This document shows, one piece after another, positions 1 to 8,835 of a DNA stretch of 57,941 nt. This DNA comes from a virus, in IMG/VR virus record IMGVR_UViG_3300050821_003306, positions 1-57,941 of that record; one strand, written 5' to 3'. Both the position numbers and the translations under genes were made by a program. Position 1 is the first letter of the stretch. Each line of letters begins with the position of its first letter. Under the pieces are notes generated by a model, which worked only from the letters and a program-made list of their open reading frames with translations, made no database searches and was not told the DNA's origin.

Positions 1-964
1 GAGCCGGATTAGCCGGAGGCGCAGTTACTACCGGAGCAGTCGCCACGGGTTGCGCCGGGGCCGTCACTGCTGGTGTTGCAACTGGTGTCACTGCCGGAAC
101 CGGATTAGCCGGAGGAGTAACTACCGCCGACACCGCAACAGGTGCCAGCTTGTTTTCAAGGTCATGATATGCGATCTCAAGATTGTCGAGAGTCCAAGCG
201 AGTTCGTTTTCTTTAAAATATTCCTTAATTATTTCAACGTTCGCTTCGCAATTATTAAAATCGTGTTGATGAGCTTTCAAAAATGAATAACTCACCTGTT
301 CTTGACGACGAAGTTCGTTAGCCGCTGCTACCTTCGCGTCCGCTTCAGCCTGAATCTTAGCTCGTTCCGCTGCATTCAACTTACGGTGTGCTTCCAATGC
401 CTTCTGCGGGTCATCAGACTTTAAATCTTTAACGGCTGAAAGCAATTCAGCATCTGACATACTCGGTTGGACCGTTGGTGCTGGCTGATTTACTTCACGT
501 AAACTTTGAACCTTCTGTTTCTTCAAGCGATGAAATGCACGAGTCGCTTGCGTATGCGCCTCAATCATCTTCTGGCGCATTTCTTCATCAGACACTGCTT
601 CAAGATGAGTAGGACGCCCAATCGGATTTCCTTCCTCATCTTTAATCTGATATTCAACAATAACTTTCTTCGGTACTTCAGGAACTACAACAGCTTCCGC
701 CGCCTCGCCTACACGAACGCGAGTTCCAGGCTCTGCTTCTATAACTTCTGCTGTCGGAACTACAATAACTTCCGATGATTCTACTGGAGGGGTCGCCTCA
801 ATTTGTGCTTGCGCCTCTTCTACGGCTGAAAGCGATTGAGTTCGAACGACCTCATAAATCGCCTCACGCATAGACGGAACTTGCATATACTTCTTCATTG
901 TCGCGCCGTCCCAACTCTTAATAATATCGAAAGTGAGACTTTCTGGCGTAAGTATCTCGGTCAT
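1..964 (-). CDS. Partial acidic virion-associated protein (C-terminus beyond left edge)
   Basis: An open frame of 321 codons starts at an ATG at 964-962, overlaps the stop of the upstream gene (ATGA) and runs off the left edge without a stop. The product is rich in Glu, Ala and Lys, with a long predicted helical middle (around residues 120-240) and a tail of Pro-Ala-Val-Thr repeats (PPANP and AVTP units) at the edge. I do not recognise a domain. Its place just after portal is where many phages keep a scaffold, protease or head-assembly protein, and the charged helical composition fits a scaffold-like role, but that is inference. Confidence 0.75.
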   Translation of the reverse strand, partial: MTEILTPESLTFDIIKSWDGATMKKYMQVPSMREAIYEVVRTQSLSAVEEAQAQIEATPPVESSEVIVVPTAEVIEAEPGTRVRVGEAAEAVVVPEVPKKVIVEYQIKDEEGNPIGRPTHLEAVSDEEMRQKMIEAHTQATRAFHRLKKQKVQSLREVNQPAPTVQPSMSDAELLSAVKDLKSDDPQKALEAHRKLNAAERAKIQAEADAKVAAANELRRQEQVSYSFLKAHQHDFNNCEANVEIIKEYFKENELAWTLDNLEIAYHDLENKLAPVAVSAVVTPPANPVPAVTPVATPAVTAPAQPVATAPVVTAPPANPA

Positions 965-1314
965 TGTTTATTGTCCTTTGACGGATTTCCCGTCTCGAAA
1001 ATTGGATTCTGAGGTGGCTTCGCATTCTGTTCATCAGTTTGTACTTGTGCGGCCTGAATGTGCCATTGAATACTCTGAAGGACAAGTAGCGAAAATTCGT
1101 TTCGTTCACGTGCTCTAAGTTGAAGGAGCGGAATTTTTCGTTCCGCTCTTTCATCTTCAACTTGATCTACTTTCATAACATCATCCGTTGCACGCTTACA
1201 CGCGTCCATAAATAATTCTTCAACAACTGCCCAACCAGGATGTGCTGTTACCTGTGCTAATAACGCTCTCTTACCTGGGGGTAGTTCGTCTCTCATCAAC
1301 GGTTGCTGTTTCAT
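961..1314 (-). CDS. Small phage protein between portal and scaffold-like gene
   Basis: 117 residues, soluble, helical, starting MKQQPLMRDELPPGKRALL. The C-terminal third is Gln/Asn/Pro-rich. It sits 9 bp after the portal stop and overlaps the next gene by ATGA, so it belongs to the head-assembly operon. No domain is recognised; a head-associated accessory role is only suggested by position. Confidence 0.7.
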   Translation of the reverse strand: MKQQPLMRDELPPGKRALLAQVTAHPGWAVVEELFMDACKRATDDVMKVDQVEDERAERKIPLLQLRARERNEFSLLVLQSIQWHIQAAQVQTDEQNAKPPQNPIFETGNPSKDNKQ

Positions 1315-1323
1315 TGGTATTCC

Positions 1324-3429
1324 TTATATGGTGGTGGTCGAACCGAAACCTTCGGTAGTCGGCTGACCCATTTCCCCGGCCAAACTATGCTCGGTTGCCT
1401 GGCGAAGAACTTCCGCTCCGGCTTTACCGAGTTGTTTCTGATCTTCTAATGTCTGTTGCTGCTGGAACTTCTGTTGCTGCATATCCATTGCTGACTTTGC
1501 TTGTGCCTGCTGCAAAGCTGCTGGAGAATTCTGCTCATAACGCTGCGCTTCTTGCTGCGTCATAGGACGTAGGAAGTCTTGACTAAACTTCCAACCTGCC
1601 GCGTCTGTAAATGCTTTAAAGATAGCTACCGCATCGAACTGATAATGACCATCGTTTACATTTTTTACAAAAGTAGGGTTATTGAGAAGTTGGATTATCA
1701 CCGGGAGAGCCTGAGCCATTTCCTTCTTAGCGCCCAGATGCGCTCCTGCGAGCACTTCATATTGAAATCTCGCATTACGAAACTCAATATGATCTCCCGT
1801 GTATGTAGTACCAAGTTCTTCACCCAACACTCGTCGTAAAACAGAAGTCGGAAGCAGCAAATTATTCAATTCATCCATCTGATACAGCCAAGGCTCAAAA
1901 ACCTGGCTAACAAGACGACTACTTGGGCCATCAAGACGAGATGCGTTTGCTCCGATAACAGCGTTTGCTCCGGTAGCTGTACGCATTCCAGTACTCTTAA
2001 TACCAGCAGAACTAGAACCCATCATAACCTGTTCATTAGCACCAGATGTCTGTTGTGCGGCGGCTTGAGCTTGCTGAATAAATTGCCAAGCTTCACCTGG
2101 AACGTTAGGCATTTCCAAAAACTTGAACGCCTTATCCACATCATCATCAACGTCAATGATTCCGCCTTGCTTCCAACGGGTCATCTGAGTCGGAACATTA
2201 AATCCTTTCTTTCTTACAGCAGTGGGTTGCAAACCATAAGCTAAAAGACCAAGTGCAAGGTTCGTAACCCCCTGCTCAACGATTTGTTCTGCCCCAATTA
2301 ACTGGCCCAGTCCCTGACCATAAAAGTTATCAGTAATATTTCTCCAGTTTGCACTGAAGAACGGAATAACTCCATACGGATTCGATTCGTTTCGAATCAA
2401 TATATTCTTTCCACCGAATGATAGAACGACGATAACCTTTTCGTTATCCCAACGCTCTAAAACTTCCAAACTATTCTGCAAATGATCTGCTGAAGTTCTG
2501 AAGTTTCTCGGTAATGCATGCTGCAAGTATCCACGCATCCCTTCTGGGATGGTCATGTTGATATTATCCGGTCCAGACATCTGGTTAGATAAAAAGAATG
2601 CCTTCAGATCGCTCTCAGACGGAATGTTATAGCCCGGAACATCTCTTAAAGAATTCAAATTATCATAGGTGGCATAATCTCGATAGATAACCCATTTCGC
2701 TTCGCGGATATCTCCGACTCTACAACCTGGGTCCACTAAAACTGTACGTATATCTGCGGCCTTAATCCACGGGCGACTAATCTTAACCGCGTCCAAGAAC
2801 ATTTCATACGCATCGGAATCTGGGGTATCGATAGGATTCGTAGGCAACACACTGTTAAGCGTAGCCTTTGGCGCTGCGCGACGATATTTCTTTAACTTCT
2901 GATCGCGCTCAAGATATCCCCATTTAAAGATACAAGTTCCAAACAACGCCATCTGATCAAGGCCGCGCTCGATCTCGGTTTTAAACTTCATATCCCATAA
3001 TTGTGCTGAAAACAATGCTGTCTTGGCACGAGTTACTTCTTGTTTCGTACCAGGACGTGGGCGAAGTAGAAAAGGAGGGTCTTCATAGAACAAACCCTCC
3101 AATATCTTGGGAGTTATAGAATTTATATGATTAGAAAGCGTAAACTTTGGTACTGACGCCATGAATACGCCGTCAAAAGCTGCTGCATTTTGTGGACTCT
3201 GAAAAATAATATCGGATTGAGTCCATGTAGCAGCCCACTGATTAATGTTGGCGTAATTGTCTGCCATTGACGCGTCGTCAAGGACAAGCTTTAGAGCGGC
3301 CTCATCAGAATATAAATAAGTCCCTGTATCAAGGTCTTTATGCAATTCCGCAGAGGTAATCTCTCCTACTGGTTCAACATTTAATTTGTCCAGCGTTGCC
3401 GCCGCGTGCTGATTCAGTGCTTCCGCCAT
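1324..3429 (-). CDS. Portal protein
   Basis: 701 residues. Forms the dodecameric ring at the capsid vertex through which DNA is packaged and to which the tail attaches. The recognisable part is the N-terminal half: a PRPGTKQE segment, then WDMKFKTEIERGLDQMALFG and GWGYLERD-like strands typical of the long podovirus-type/collar portal family, followed by a NPYGVIPFFSANW segment. The C-terminus (residues about 620-690) is Gln/Ala-rich and low complexity. It follows terminase by 7 bp. Around residues 440-455 is a VPGEAWQFI motif that recurs in the small protein at 23101-23547. Confidence 0.85.
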   Translation of the reverse strand: MAEALNQHAAATLDKLNVEPVGEITSAELHKDLDTGTYLYSDEAALKLVLDDASMADNYANINQWAATWTQSDIIFQSPQNAAAFDGVFMASVPKFTLSNHINSITPKILEGLFYEDPPFLLRPRPGTKQEVTRAKTALFSAQLWDMKFKTEIERGLDQMALFGTCIFKWGYLERDQKLKKYRRAAPKATLNSVLPTNPIDTPDSDAYEMFLDAVKISRPWIKAADIRTVLVDPGCRVGDIREAKWVIYRDYATYDNLNSLRDVPGYNIPSESDLKAFFLSNQMSGPDNINMTIPEGMRGYLQHALPRNFRTSADHLQNSLEVLERWDNEKVIVVLSFGGKNILIRNESNPYGVIPFFSANWRNITDNFYGQGLGQLIGAEQIVEQGVTNLALGLLAYGLQPTAVRKKGFNVPTQMTRWKQGGIIDVDDDVDKAFKFLEMPNVPGEAWQFIQQAQAAAQQTSGANEQVMMGSSSAGIKSTGMRTATGANAVIGANASRLDGPSSRLVSQVFEPWLYQMDELNNLLLPTSVLRRVLGEELGTTYTGDHIEFRNARFQYEVLAGAHLGAKKEMAQALPVIIQLLNNPTFVKNVNDGHYQFDAVAIFKAFTDAAGWKFSQDFLRPMTQQEAQRYEQNSPAALQQAQAKSAMDMQQQKFQQQQTLEDQKQLGKAGAEVLRQATEHSLAGEMGQPTTEGFGSTTTI

Positions 3430-3436
3430 TATTTAC

Positions 3437-5785
3437 TCACGCTCGTAGTCCATTACCACGGAAAAATTTTTCTCCGATGCCACTCATCGGTCCCGTAGGC
3501 TCTTCACGTAACTCTGCTTCTTGATCGGGATAGTATTGAGATACCCCAAATCCACCGCTGTTACTCCCGAAAAGCAATTTATGAGTTTCTTTACGGATGT
3601 AATCTCTATATCTAGCTTCTTCGTCTGCGGCCTTCTGCTCTAGCTCTCTTTTCGAAAGAGCAACCAAGCTAGGAACGAATCTCGACAATTGAGAAATGAC
3701 ATCAGGGACATCGTCCTTAAAGTAACGTGAACTTTTTTGTCCTTTATATGCTTCAAGCTGGTCGAACACTTCATTATTCCAAGTAGCAATCAAAAAGTAT
3801 AATCGATTGGTACGCAAAAGAGTTTCGACACCTTTAATTCTATTTCTCTTTGCATTTTCAGAATTATCCGGGGTATCCCACCTAATATATGGCCAATGAC
3901 CGTAGGTAGTTCTTGAAACCTCATTAATTCTTTCTTTCAATAACTGAAGTCCGCCTGTATCTTCACCGTACCACTGTTGTACGTGCCACTTATCATTCAT
4001 AGCGGCAATTCTATTAGCGATCTCTGTTTGAGACCATTTACCGAACTGCACATCAAGAATGGTCATAACCCACTTTCCAGCTTGGCGGTCAACAGAAACC
4101 GTATCCGCCATATCTTCTGGAACGAGAACAGCGCCCTCTTGATAGACCTTACCGACAGCAAGTGCAGTAAAATCAGAAAACTGTTTGTTCTCACGGGCTA
4201 AATCAATAGCTCCGTAAACGTATCCGAAATCTCTCATTCCTGGACGGGGTAATATATCAGATAAAGTTTTCGTTTTATGCTCTTCTAGCAAAATACGATT
4301 AATATCAATCGTACTTTCTTCTCCCCAAACGGGCTGATTAAGCTGCTGGCATCGAAAACTTCTTTCATTCTTCATCTTCTTTCGAAGATCAAGCCAAGAC
4401 TGGTGTGAAGTCCCCGCTAATTCAGGAAAAACCAAATCAACCATATCTTCGGTCAATTCATAAATATTACGTTGCTCAATTGCTTTATATTCGGGCTTAA
4501 CTCTCCAGCATGCGCGTTCAAAATACTTCAAATTGAACATTTCTGGATTGTCTTCCCAAGTTTTCTTAGCTACACCATAATAATCATTCGGAAAATATCT
4601 CGTACCGATGATGTCGTGCCAACCCCAAGGCATCAACATATTAACCGCGCCATCAGCTTTGAACTGAACTTTTGCGCGTGTTTCTTCGTTGTCGCTATTC
4701 GTATCCGTAACAATATCATCAAACTTTGTGATATCGTTATGGAACCCAGTAAGGGTTGACGGAACTGAAATAATACCAAGTGTCGGGTCCGCAGAAAAAT
4801 GACGCTGTGGAGCGCGAGTATCTTCGGAAAGTCTTAAAGGTTCGGTCGAAGTTCCTGCCACACCACGTATCACATATTCTGGAAATAACAAATGAAATAC
4901 ATCTGGACGAATCCCTTTCGGCAAATAGAAAGAACGCTTCTTGGGACCGACCTTAATCATGGCCAAAAACTGTTCCGCTAGCTTTACAACTCCACTAACA
5001 ATGAGAATTCGTATATCTGGACAATTTATTATCCACGATATACAATCCACGGCATCTATACTAGACTTGAAAAAACCACGAGGGTCTAACAAGATCATAG
5101 TTCTAGCGTAATTTACAGTTTTTTCTGCTTCTATCGGGTCTCGAACGTATTTTCCGTAATTCCTAATTAACTCTGTACGATCTTCAGGATATTTATAATC
5201 ACTCTCAGTAAATTCCCGAGTTTGCATCCAAATCTGACGTACGCGGCTCTGATTTCCTAATGCTTTTTGAAAATCTTCCTTAAGCCTATACCCGTCTCGG
5301 TATACACCGTCGAAATTCTTCGACACAAACTGATCGCAAACAATTTGGTGAACGTGAGGCTGTAAATCAAGATCAAAAACCTCTTTTGCGAGCCAATACA
5401 AATCCTTACGGGCTTGATCTCTAGCATATAACCACTGGTCGAAATGGAGATATCCCCATGCCCCTGTGTGATGTTTACCCTTTTCTGAAAAACGACCAGG
5501 CAATTCAAATGCAATAATCGGAATAACTTGACTAATTAAATCGATCTTTGATTTTTTCTTACCGCGAGATTCTTCTTCAGGAGTAGGTTCTCCACCGACT
5601 CCTGCAACATATAAATCCCACAACTCTTCATATGACAACACCTCTGATCGAAAACGAACTCCGTTAGATTCCGCATCTAATTGCTTTACTCGGTCAGGCC
5701 AAAATGCACGCTGTTGAGCTATACGCCCCCATTCCTTGTGATGAAGCCAATTATATCTATCCTTTTCTATTCCTGTTATGGGCAT
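3437..5785 (-). CDS. terL: Terminase large subunit (packaging ATPase and nuclease)
   Basis: 782 residues. Translocates DNA into the procapsid and cuts concatemers. A Walker A-like LLDPRGFFKSS is at about residues 230-240; a Walker B-like KFDDIV follows at about 350. The C-terminal RNase H-fold nuclease has its acidic residues in AIDLARENKQFSD (about 525), YGEDTGG (about 605) and KDDVPDVIS (about 690). The protein is long for a terminase because of a roughly 200-residue N-terminal region. No small terminase subunit is recognisable nearby. Start ATG at 5785, 7 bp before portal. Confidence 0.9.
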   Translation of the reverse strand: MPITGIEKDRYNWLHHKEWGRIAQQRAFWPDRVKQLDAESNGVRFRSEVLSYEELWDLYVAGVGGEPTPEEESRGKKKSKIDLISQVIPIIAFELPGRFSEKGKHHTGAWGYLHFDQWLYARDQARKDLYWLAKEVFDLDLQPHVHQIVCDQFVSKNFDGVYRDGYRLKEDFQKALGNQSRVRQIWMQTREFTESDYKYPEDRTELIRNYGKYVRDPIEAEKTVNYARTMILLDPRGFFKSSIDAVDCISWIINCPDIRILIVSGVVKLAEQFLAMIKVGPKKRSFYLPKGIRPDVFHLLFPEYVIRGVAGTSTEPLRLSEDTRAPQRHFSADPTLGIISVPSTLTGFHNDITKFDDIVTDTNSDNEETRAKVQFKADGAVNMLMPWGWHDIIGTRYFPNDYYGVAKKTWEDNPEMFNLKYFERACWRVKPEYKAIEQRNIYELTEDMVDLVFPELAGTSHQSWLDLRKKMKNERSFRCQQLNQPVWGEESTIDINRILLEEHKTKTLSDILPRPGMRDFGYVYGAIDLARENKQFSDFTALAVGKVYQEGAVLVPEDMADTVSVDRQAGKWVMTILDVQFGKWSQTEIANRIAAMNDKWHVQQWYGEDTGGLQLLKERINEVSRTTYGHWPYIRWDTPDNSENAKRNRIKGVETLLRTNRLYFLIATWNNEVFDQLEAYKGQKSSRYFKDDVPDVISQLSRFVPSLVALSKRELEQKAADEEARYRDYIRKETHKLLFGSNSGGFGVSQYYPDQEAELREEPTGPMSGIGEKFFRGNGLRA

Positions 5786-5815
5786 TATATCTCCTGCCCA
5801 GCCACAGATATATTC

Positions 5816-6433
5816 TTAAGAGGCGTAGGCGCTTTGTTCTTTTTCCTGCTTAGGCTTCAATATCGGAACTGCATTAAACTTCTTTCCATCAAACGAAACT
5901 TTAACCACCCCTCCTGGTTCAACCAGCGCGGCTTTGTGGTCTTCATAAAGAATCGCGCCCAAACTGTGAATAACACTAGAATGAGCCGATATTAAACTAG
6001 GCTTTCCTGATCTCAACCCTGCACGAAGCGCCCTAAACAAAGCCGGACGAACTCGCTTATGCATTCCATCGATAGACTCTCCGCCCGGAATACGCTCACT
6101 TGTATGATCGTGGTAATACGTCATATCTGCTTTAGCGTCATCTTTCTTCATACCTGTAAATTTTCCGGCATCCAACGGAAGTAATCCCCGTTCTTTGACA
6201 GCTTTTATATGCTTACTTTTCAAAACCTCTTTAGCAGTATCAGTCGCCCTTGCCAGCGGACTCGAATATGCTTGCCCGATCTCTTTATCAGCAAAAAATT
6301 TCGCTAATTCTTTGGCGTCGTTCTTTCCTTTATCGTCCAACGGGACATTTTTCTGTCCGCGATAACGATTTTCTTCATTCATTTTCGTTGTTCCATGTCG
6401 AACAATATAGGCAACTGTTCTTTCATCCGCCAT
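5816..6433 (-). CDS. Histidine phosphatase superfamily (phosphoglycerate mutase-like)
   Basis: 205 residues. The catalytic RHG is at residues 12-14, the second Arg in SSPLARATDTA (R62), an acidic residue in GGES (E119) and the second His in ISAHSSVIHS (H151), so the phosphohistidine active site is complete. Family members hydrolyse phosphoesters on sugars, nucleotides or proteins; the substrate here cannot be read. It lies inside the packaging operon between terminase and small membrane-protein genes, an unusual place for such an enzyme. Confidence 0.85.
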   Translation of the reverse strand: MADERTVAYIVRHGTTKMNEENRYRGQKNVPLDDKGKNDAKELAKFFADKEIGQAYSSPLARATDTAKEVLKSKHIKAVKERGLLPLDAGKFTGMKKDDAKADMTYYHDHTSERIPGGESIDGMHKRVRPALFRALRAGLRSGKPSLISAHSSVIHSLGAILYEDHKAALVEPGGVVKVSFDGKKFNAVPILKPKQEKEQSAYAS

Positions 6434-6434
6434 C

Positions 6435-6620
6435 TTACACCTGAGATAGTTCGTCTATCCTCTTCTCGATCTCCTCATCCGTAGGTGTCTTTATCGAGAA
6501 CGGTTCCAATAAAGGGAGTTTAGCAAAAGCCTGTATCACTTCAATACGGCTGCGCTTCTCCTCTTCAACTTGAATCATTAATTGCTTTATGACTCTCTTA
6601 AGAACCTTTTCATCGTACAT
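6435..6620 (-). CDS. Small helical protein
   Basis: 61 residues beginning MYDEKVLKRVIKQL. This start was chosen because it lies one base after the stop of the upstream gene (coupling); a longer reading to 6707 would run through that gene. Charged amphipathic helices, no motif recognised. Ends two bases before the phosphatase start. Confidence 0.6.
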   Translation of the reverse strand: MYDEKVLKRVIKQLMIQVEEEKRSRIEVIQAFAKLPLLEPFSIKTPTDEEIEKRIDELSQV

Positions 6621-6621
6621 T

Positions 6622-6846
6622 TCACTTTGGCCCGTCGTGGTCTTGATCTGAGTCAGGCCACTTTTGATAAGTGGCGGCATGACCCAACAAAAACGCATAA
6701 AAAGCATAAACTGAATTTACCAGTCCTGGACCTAAATCTTTTCCAGTTTTAAAATGATAAAAAATCAATGCACCTTGAGCTAAAGTTCCCAACACGATAT
6801 GAAATTTATTGGTGAGCTTATCCAAAACCACATTGATAGTTGACAT
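6622..6846 (-). CDS. Small membrane protein, holin-like
   Basis: 74 residues with two hydrophobic stretches (about residues 15-30 and 43-60, the second containing NSVYAFYAFLLG) and a charged C-terminus. Size and topology fit a holin or other small phage membrane protein, but no lysin is adjacent, so a lysis role is unproven. Confidence 0.6.
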   Translation of the reverse strand: MSTINVVLDKLTNKFHIVLGTLAQGALIFYHFKTGKDLGPGLVNSVYAFYAFLLGHAATYQKWPDSDQDHDGPK

Positions 6847-6869
6847 TTATTCCGACCTACACAAACTTA

Positions 6870-7112
6870 TTAAACTCCTGGTACCGGAGCCGCTGGACCT
6901 GCTGGCATTCCGCCTGGCGCAGCACCCTGTAATTCTGGTCCCGCTTCTGGTGGGGCCGTATTGTCCATCATCCCGTCCAACATCCCGGCATGATCGGGCT
7001 TCGCATACTCTTTATGTGACTTACCGTCTTCGTGGTGATGTTTCACCGTATGTGAACCGTCATCATGATGAGTAACTGTAGTATGTGTATATTTGTGATG
7101 TTTCTTAGCCAT
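6870..7112 (-). CDS. His-rich small protein
   Basis: 80 residues. The first half carries about 15 histidines in HH and HHH clusters (THTTVTHHDDGSHTVKHHH), the second half is Pro/Gly/Ala-rich and probably disordered. Metal binding is possible. It ends two bases before the next gene on its 5' side. Confidence 0.65.
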   Translation of the reverse strand: MAKKHHKYTHTTVTHHDDGSHTVKHHHEDGKSHKEYAKPDHAGMLDGMMDNTAPPEAGPELQGAAPGGMPAGPAAPVPGV

Positions 7113-7113
7113 C

Positions 7114-7437
7114 TTATTCCTCTTTGCCTTTCTCGTCCTTCTTCTGATCTACGAACTCGCAACATCCATGTTCGATATTCACGATAGGCAAGAAACTCTT
7201 ATCTTTCTTTACTTCCGAATCAGCGATCATTACAGAATGAACGCAACGTCCTTTTCCGTCTTCATCTGCGAATGGTTTCCCGTCTTTGCCGCGCTTTAAA
7301 TAAACGCAATCTTCACAGTGATACGGGCCGTCTTCACCATATCCAGCAAGTTTTGTACTATTGGGCCAAAGAGAGCCGACATCAGAAAGAAGCCTCTTTA
7401 ATCCAGCAATTTTCTTAAGCCAACTCTTTTCAGCCAT
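7114..7437 (-). CDS. Cys-containing small protein (possible metal site)
   Basis: 107 residues. Start ATG at 7437 was chosen over a longer reading because it overlaps the stop of the preceding gene by 8 bases. The core holds CEDC (about residue 41), then GRC and HGCC, a pattern compatible with a zinc or iron-sulphur site. Not otherwise recognised. Confidence 0.65.
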   Translation of the reverse strand: MAEKSWLKKIAGLKRLLSDVGSLWPNSTKLAGYGEDGPYHCEDCVYLKRGKDGKPFADEDGKGRCVHSVMIADSEVKKDKSFLPIVNIEHGCCEFVDQKKDEKGKEE

Positions 7438-7666
7438 TTTCTTTTCTAGCCTTTCGCACATGAGCGTAACTCGGAGAATCCTTATTCTCTTTTCTAGCTT
7501 TCCGTGCGTGTGCGTAGGTCGGTAAATCTTTACGAGGCGTAGAAGCAAAGTCATGGAGTTGTGAATGAGACATCTCCAATAATCCTTTGTTCTCGGCATG
7601 AAGTTTTTCAGGCTCATGCTCGGCAATAGCCATCGCAATCTGTTGCTTCTTGCTTACTGCTGGCAT
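7430..7666 (-). CDS. DUF3008-like basic phage protein
   Basis: 78 residues. The start MPAVSKKQQIAMAIA and the SHSQLHDFAST segment resemble the DUF3008 family of small phage proteins of unknown function. The C-terminus holds a tandem repeat, YAHARKARKEN and YAHVRKARKEN, giving a strongly basic tail. Confidence 0.65.
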   Translation of the reverse strand: MPAVSKKQQIAMAIAEHEPEKLHAENKGLLEMSHSQLHDFASTPRKDLPTYAHARKARKENKDSPSYAHVRKARKENG

Positions 7667-7668
7667 AT

Positions 7669-7932
7669 CTACTTCCTTACTGGTTCCGATTCCTTAATTT
7701 CCTGCTTTAGGTGCGCCAAATGATTATTCAATAACAAACTCATTTGAGTCTCCATCGTAGTCATGTGGCGATCTGCTCTCTCGAAAAAGTTTTTTGCTTC
7801 TGAAAACACATCAATTACTGGCTGAATCCAAGAACGTCCCTTCCAACCAACCATAACCAACGTACCAACTATTCCGAAATCCCTAACAACAGAACTTAGT
7901 TCGGCCAGTGTCATCGAGCCTGGGTTGAACAT
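7669..7932 (-). CDS. Small membrane-anchored protein
   Basis: 87 residues. One hydrophobic segment (about residues 19-30, FGIVGTLVMVGW) is followed by an amphipathic helix with regular hydrophobic spacing, so it is a likely single-pass membrane protein with a cytoplasmic coiled coil. Holin-like in size; function unknown. Confidence 0.6.
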   Translation of the reverse strand: MFNPGSMTLAELSSVVRDFGIVGTLVMVGWKGRSWIQPVIDVFSEAKNFFERADRHMTTMETQMSLLLNNHLAHLKQEIKESEPVRK

Positions 7933-7999
7933 AGGTCCCTATAAATATGTCGCGGCTATAACGCGGCGTGCCGTGGGTTTCACACAATCTGGACCAGGA

Positions 8000-8026
8000 G
8001 GGCCGCTAATTAATCTAATGCGGCCC
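8000..8026. other. Perfect 7-bp inverted repeat in intergenic gap
   Basis: GGGCCGC and GCGGCCC flank a 13-nt loop in the 7933-8045 gap. No T-tract follows on either strand, so it is a weak terminator candidate or an mRNA-stabilising hairpin downstream of the gene at 8046-8735. Confidence 0.4.
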
Positions 8027-8045
8027 GTCACTGTCCTAGAATGGG

Positions 8046-8735
8046 TTAATCCTGAACGATCTTGAATTCATACAAGCTGGCACTGTTTCCAACACCACCT
8101 GCGCTGAATGTGATACCTGCAAGCAAACCGAACCCAGCGTTACCCTGAGCGTTAGCTAGGACCAAGCCAGTTACCGGAGTGATTGTAGCTTCAGCAGCCT
8201 GTGAAGCAGTTCCTGCTGAACTTACAAACGTATACTTGAAGAATCCTGAAATCGTTGCTGATGACGGTTCCAACATCAAATCCGCTGCGATTGAAAACGC
8301 AACAGGTTGAGCCGCAACCAATGCACCGGATGCAACGTTACCTGCCAGCGTTGCATAAGTCGGTGACGGAATGGTTCCCTTGTTCAATTGAACAATCGGG
8401 GTTACTGTAGGTGTTCCGGTCGTGCATGACGCTACACCTGATGCATATACACGGAAACGCTGCCCAAGCAACTTACCTTCACCTGTTCCGCCGACTACAA
8501 AGTTAACACCAGCCGGAGTTCCCGACTGCGTATAGATCATCAATTGACCTGATGCGTTTGTTGATGATGGCACCTGGCCGATCTGTGAAGATTGCTGCGG
8601 GGTATTTATACCTGTTGCACCAACGTTCCACAATGACAACGGTGGATTACTGAAAAAATACTGCAATGAGCCGCTGGTTCCACCAACCGTAGAAGGTGCC
8701 GCCACGCTCAACTGATACTGTGCAATTACGCCCAT
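8046..8735 (-). CDS. Virion-type structural protein
   Basis: 229 residues, rich in Gly, Ser, Thr, Ala and Val with few charges, and predicted mostly beta strand. This is the composition of capsid decoration or tail-associated proteins. It has its own leader (8736-8835), so it may be expressed strongly. No family recognised. Confidence 0.7.
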   Translation of the reverse strand: MGVIAQYQLSVAAPSTVGGTSGSLQYFFSNPPLSLWNVGATGINTPQQSSQIGQVPSSTNASGQLMIYTQSGTPAGVNFVVGGTGEGKLLGQRFRVYASGVASCTTGTPTVTPIVQLNKGTIPSPTYATLAGNVASGALVAAQPVAFSIAADLMLEPSSATISGFFKYTFVSSAGTASQAAEATITPVTGLVLANAQGNAGFGLLAGITFSAGGVGNSASLYEFKIVQD

Positions 8736-8817
8736 GTTTCTCCTCTATGAACCCACCCGAGACGCTTTAATAATCCTTACGGATTCTATGAACAATTCGG
8801 CAGGGCTTTACTAGGAA

Positions 8818-8832
8818 ACGCCTTTTAGGCGT
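8818..8832. terminator. Hairpin after the zinc-ribbon gene
   Basis: A perfect 5-bp inverted repeat (ACGCC, TTTTA loop, GGCGT) begins 3 bases after the stop of the gene at 8836. On the minus strand it is followed by TTCC rather than a long T-run, so termination would be weak. Confidence 0.35.
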
Positions 8833-8835
8833 AAC

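Noticed and set aside
7114-7638. 174-codon version of the Cys-containing protein
   Set aside because: The extra N-terminal part lies inside the DUF3008-like gene in another frame; ATG 7437 is coupled to that gene's stop.
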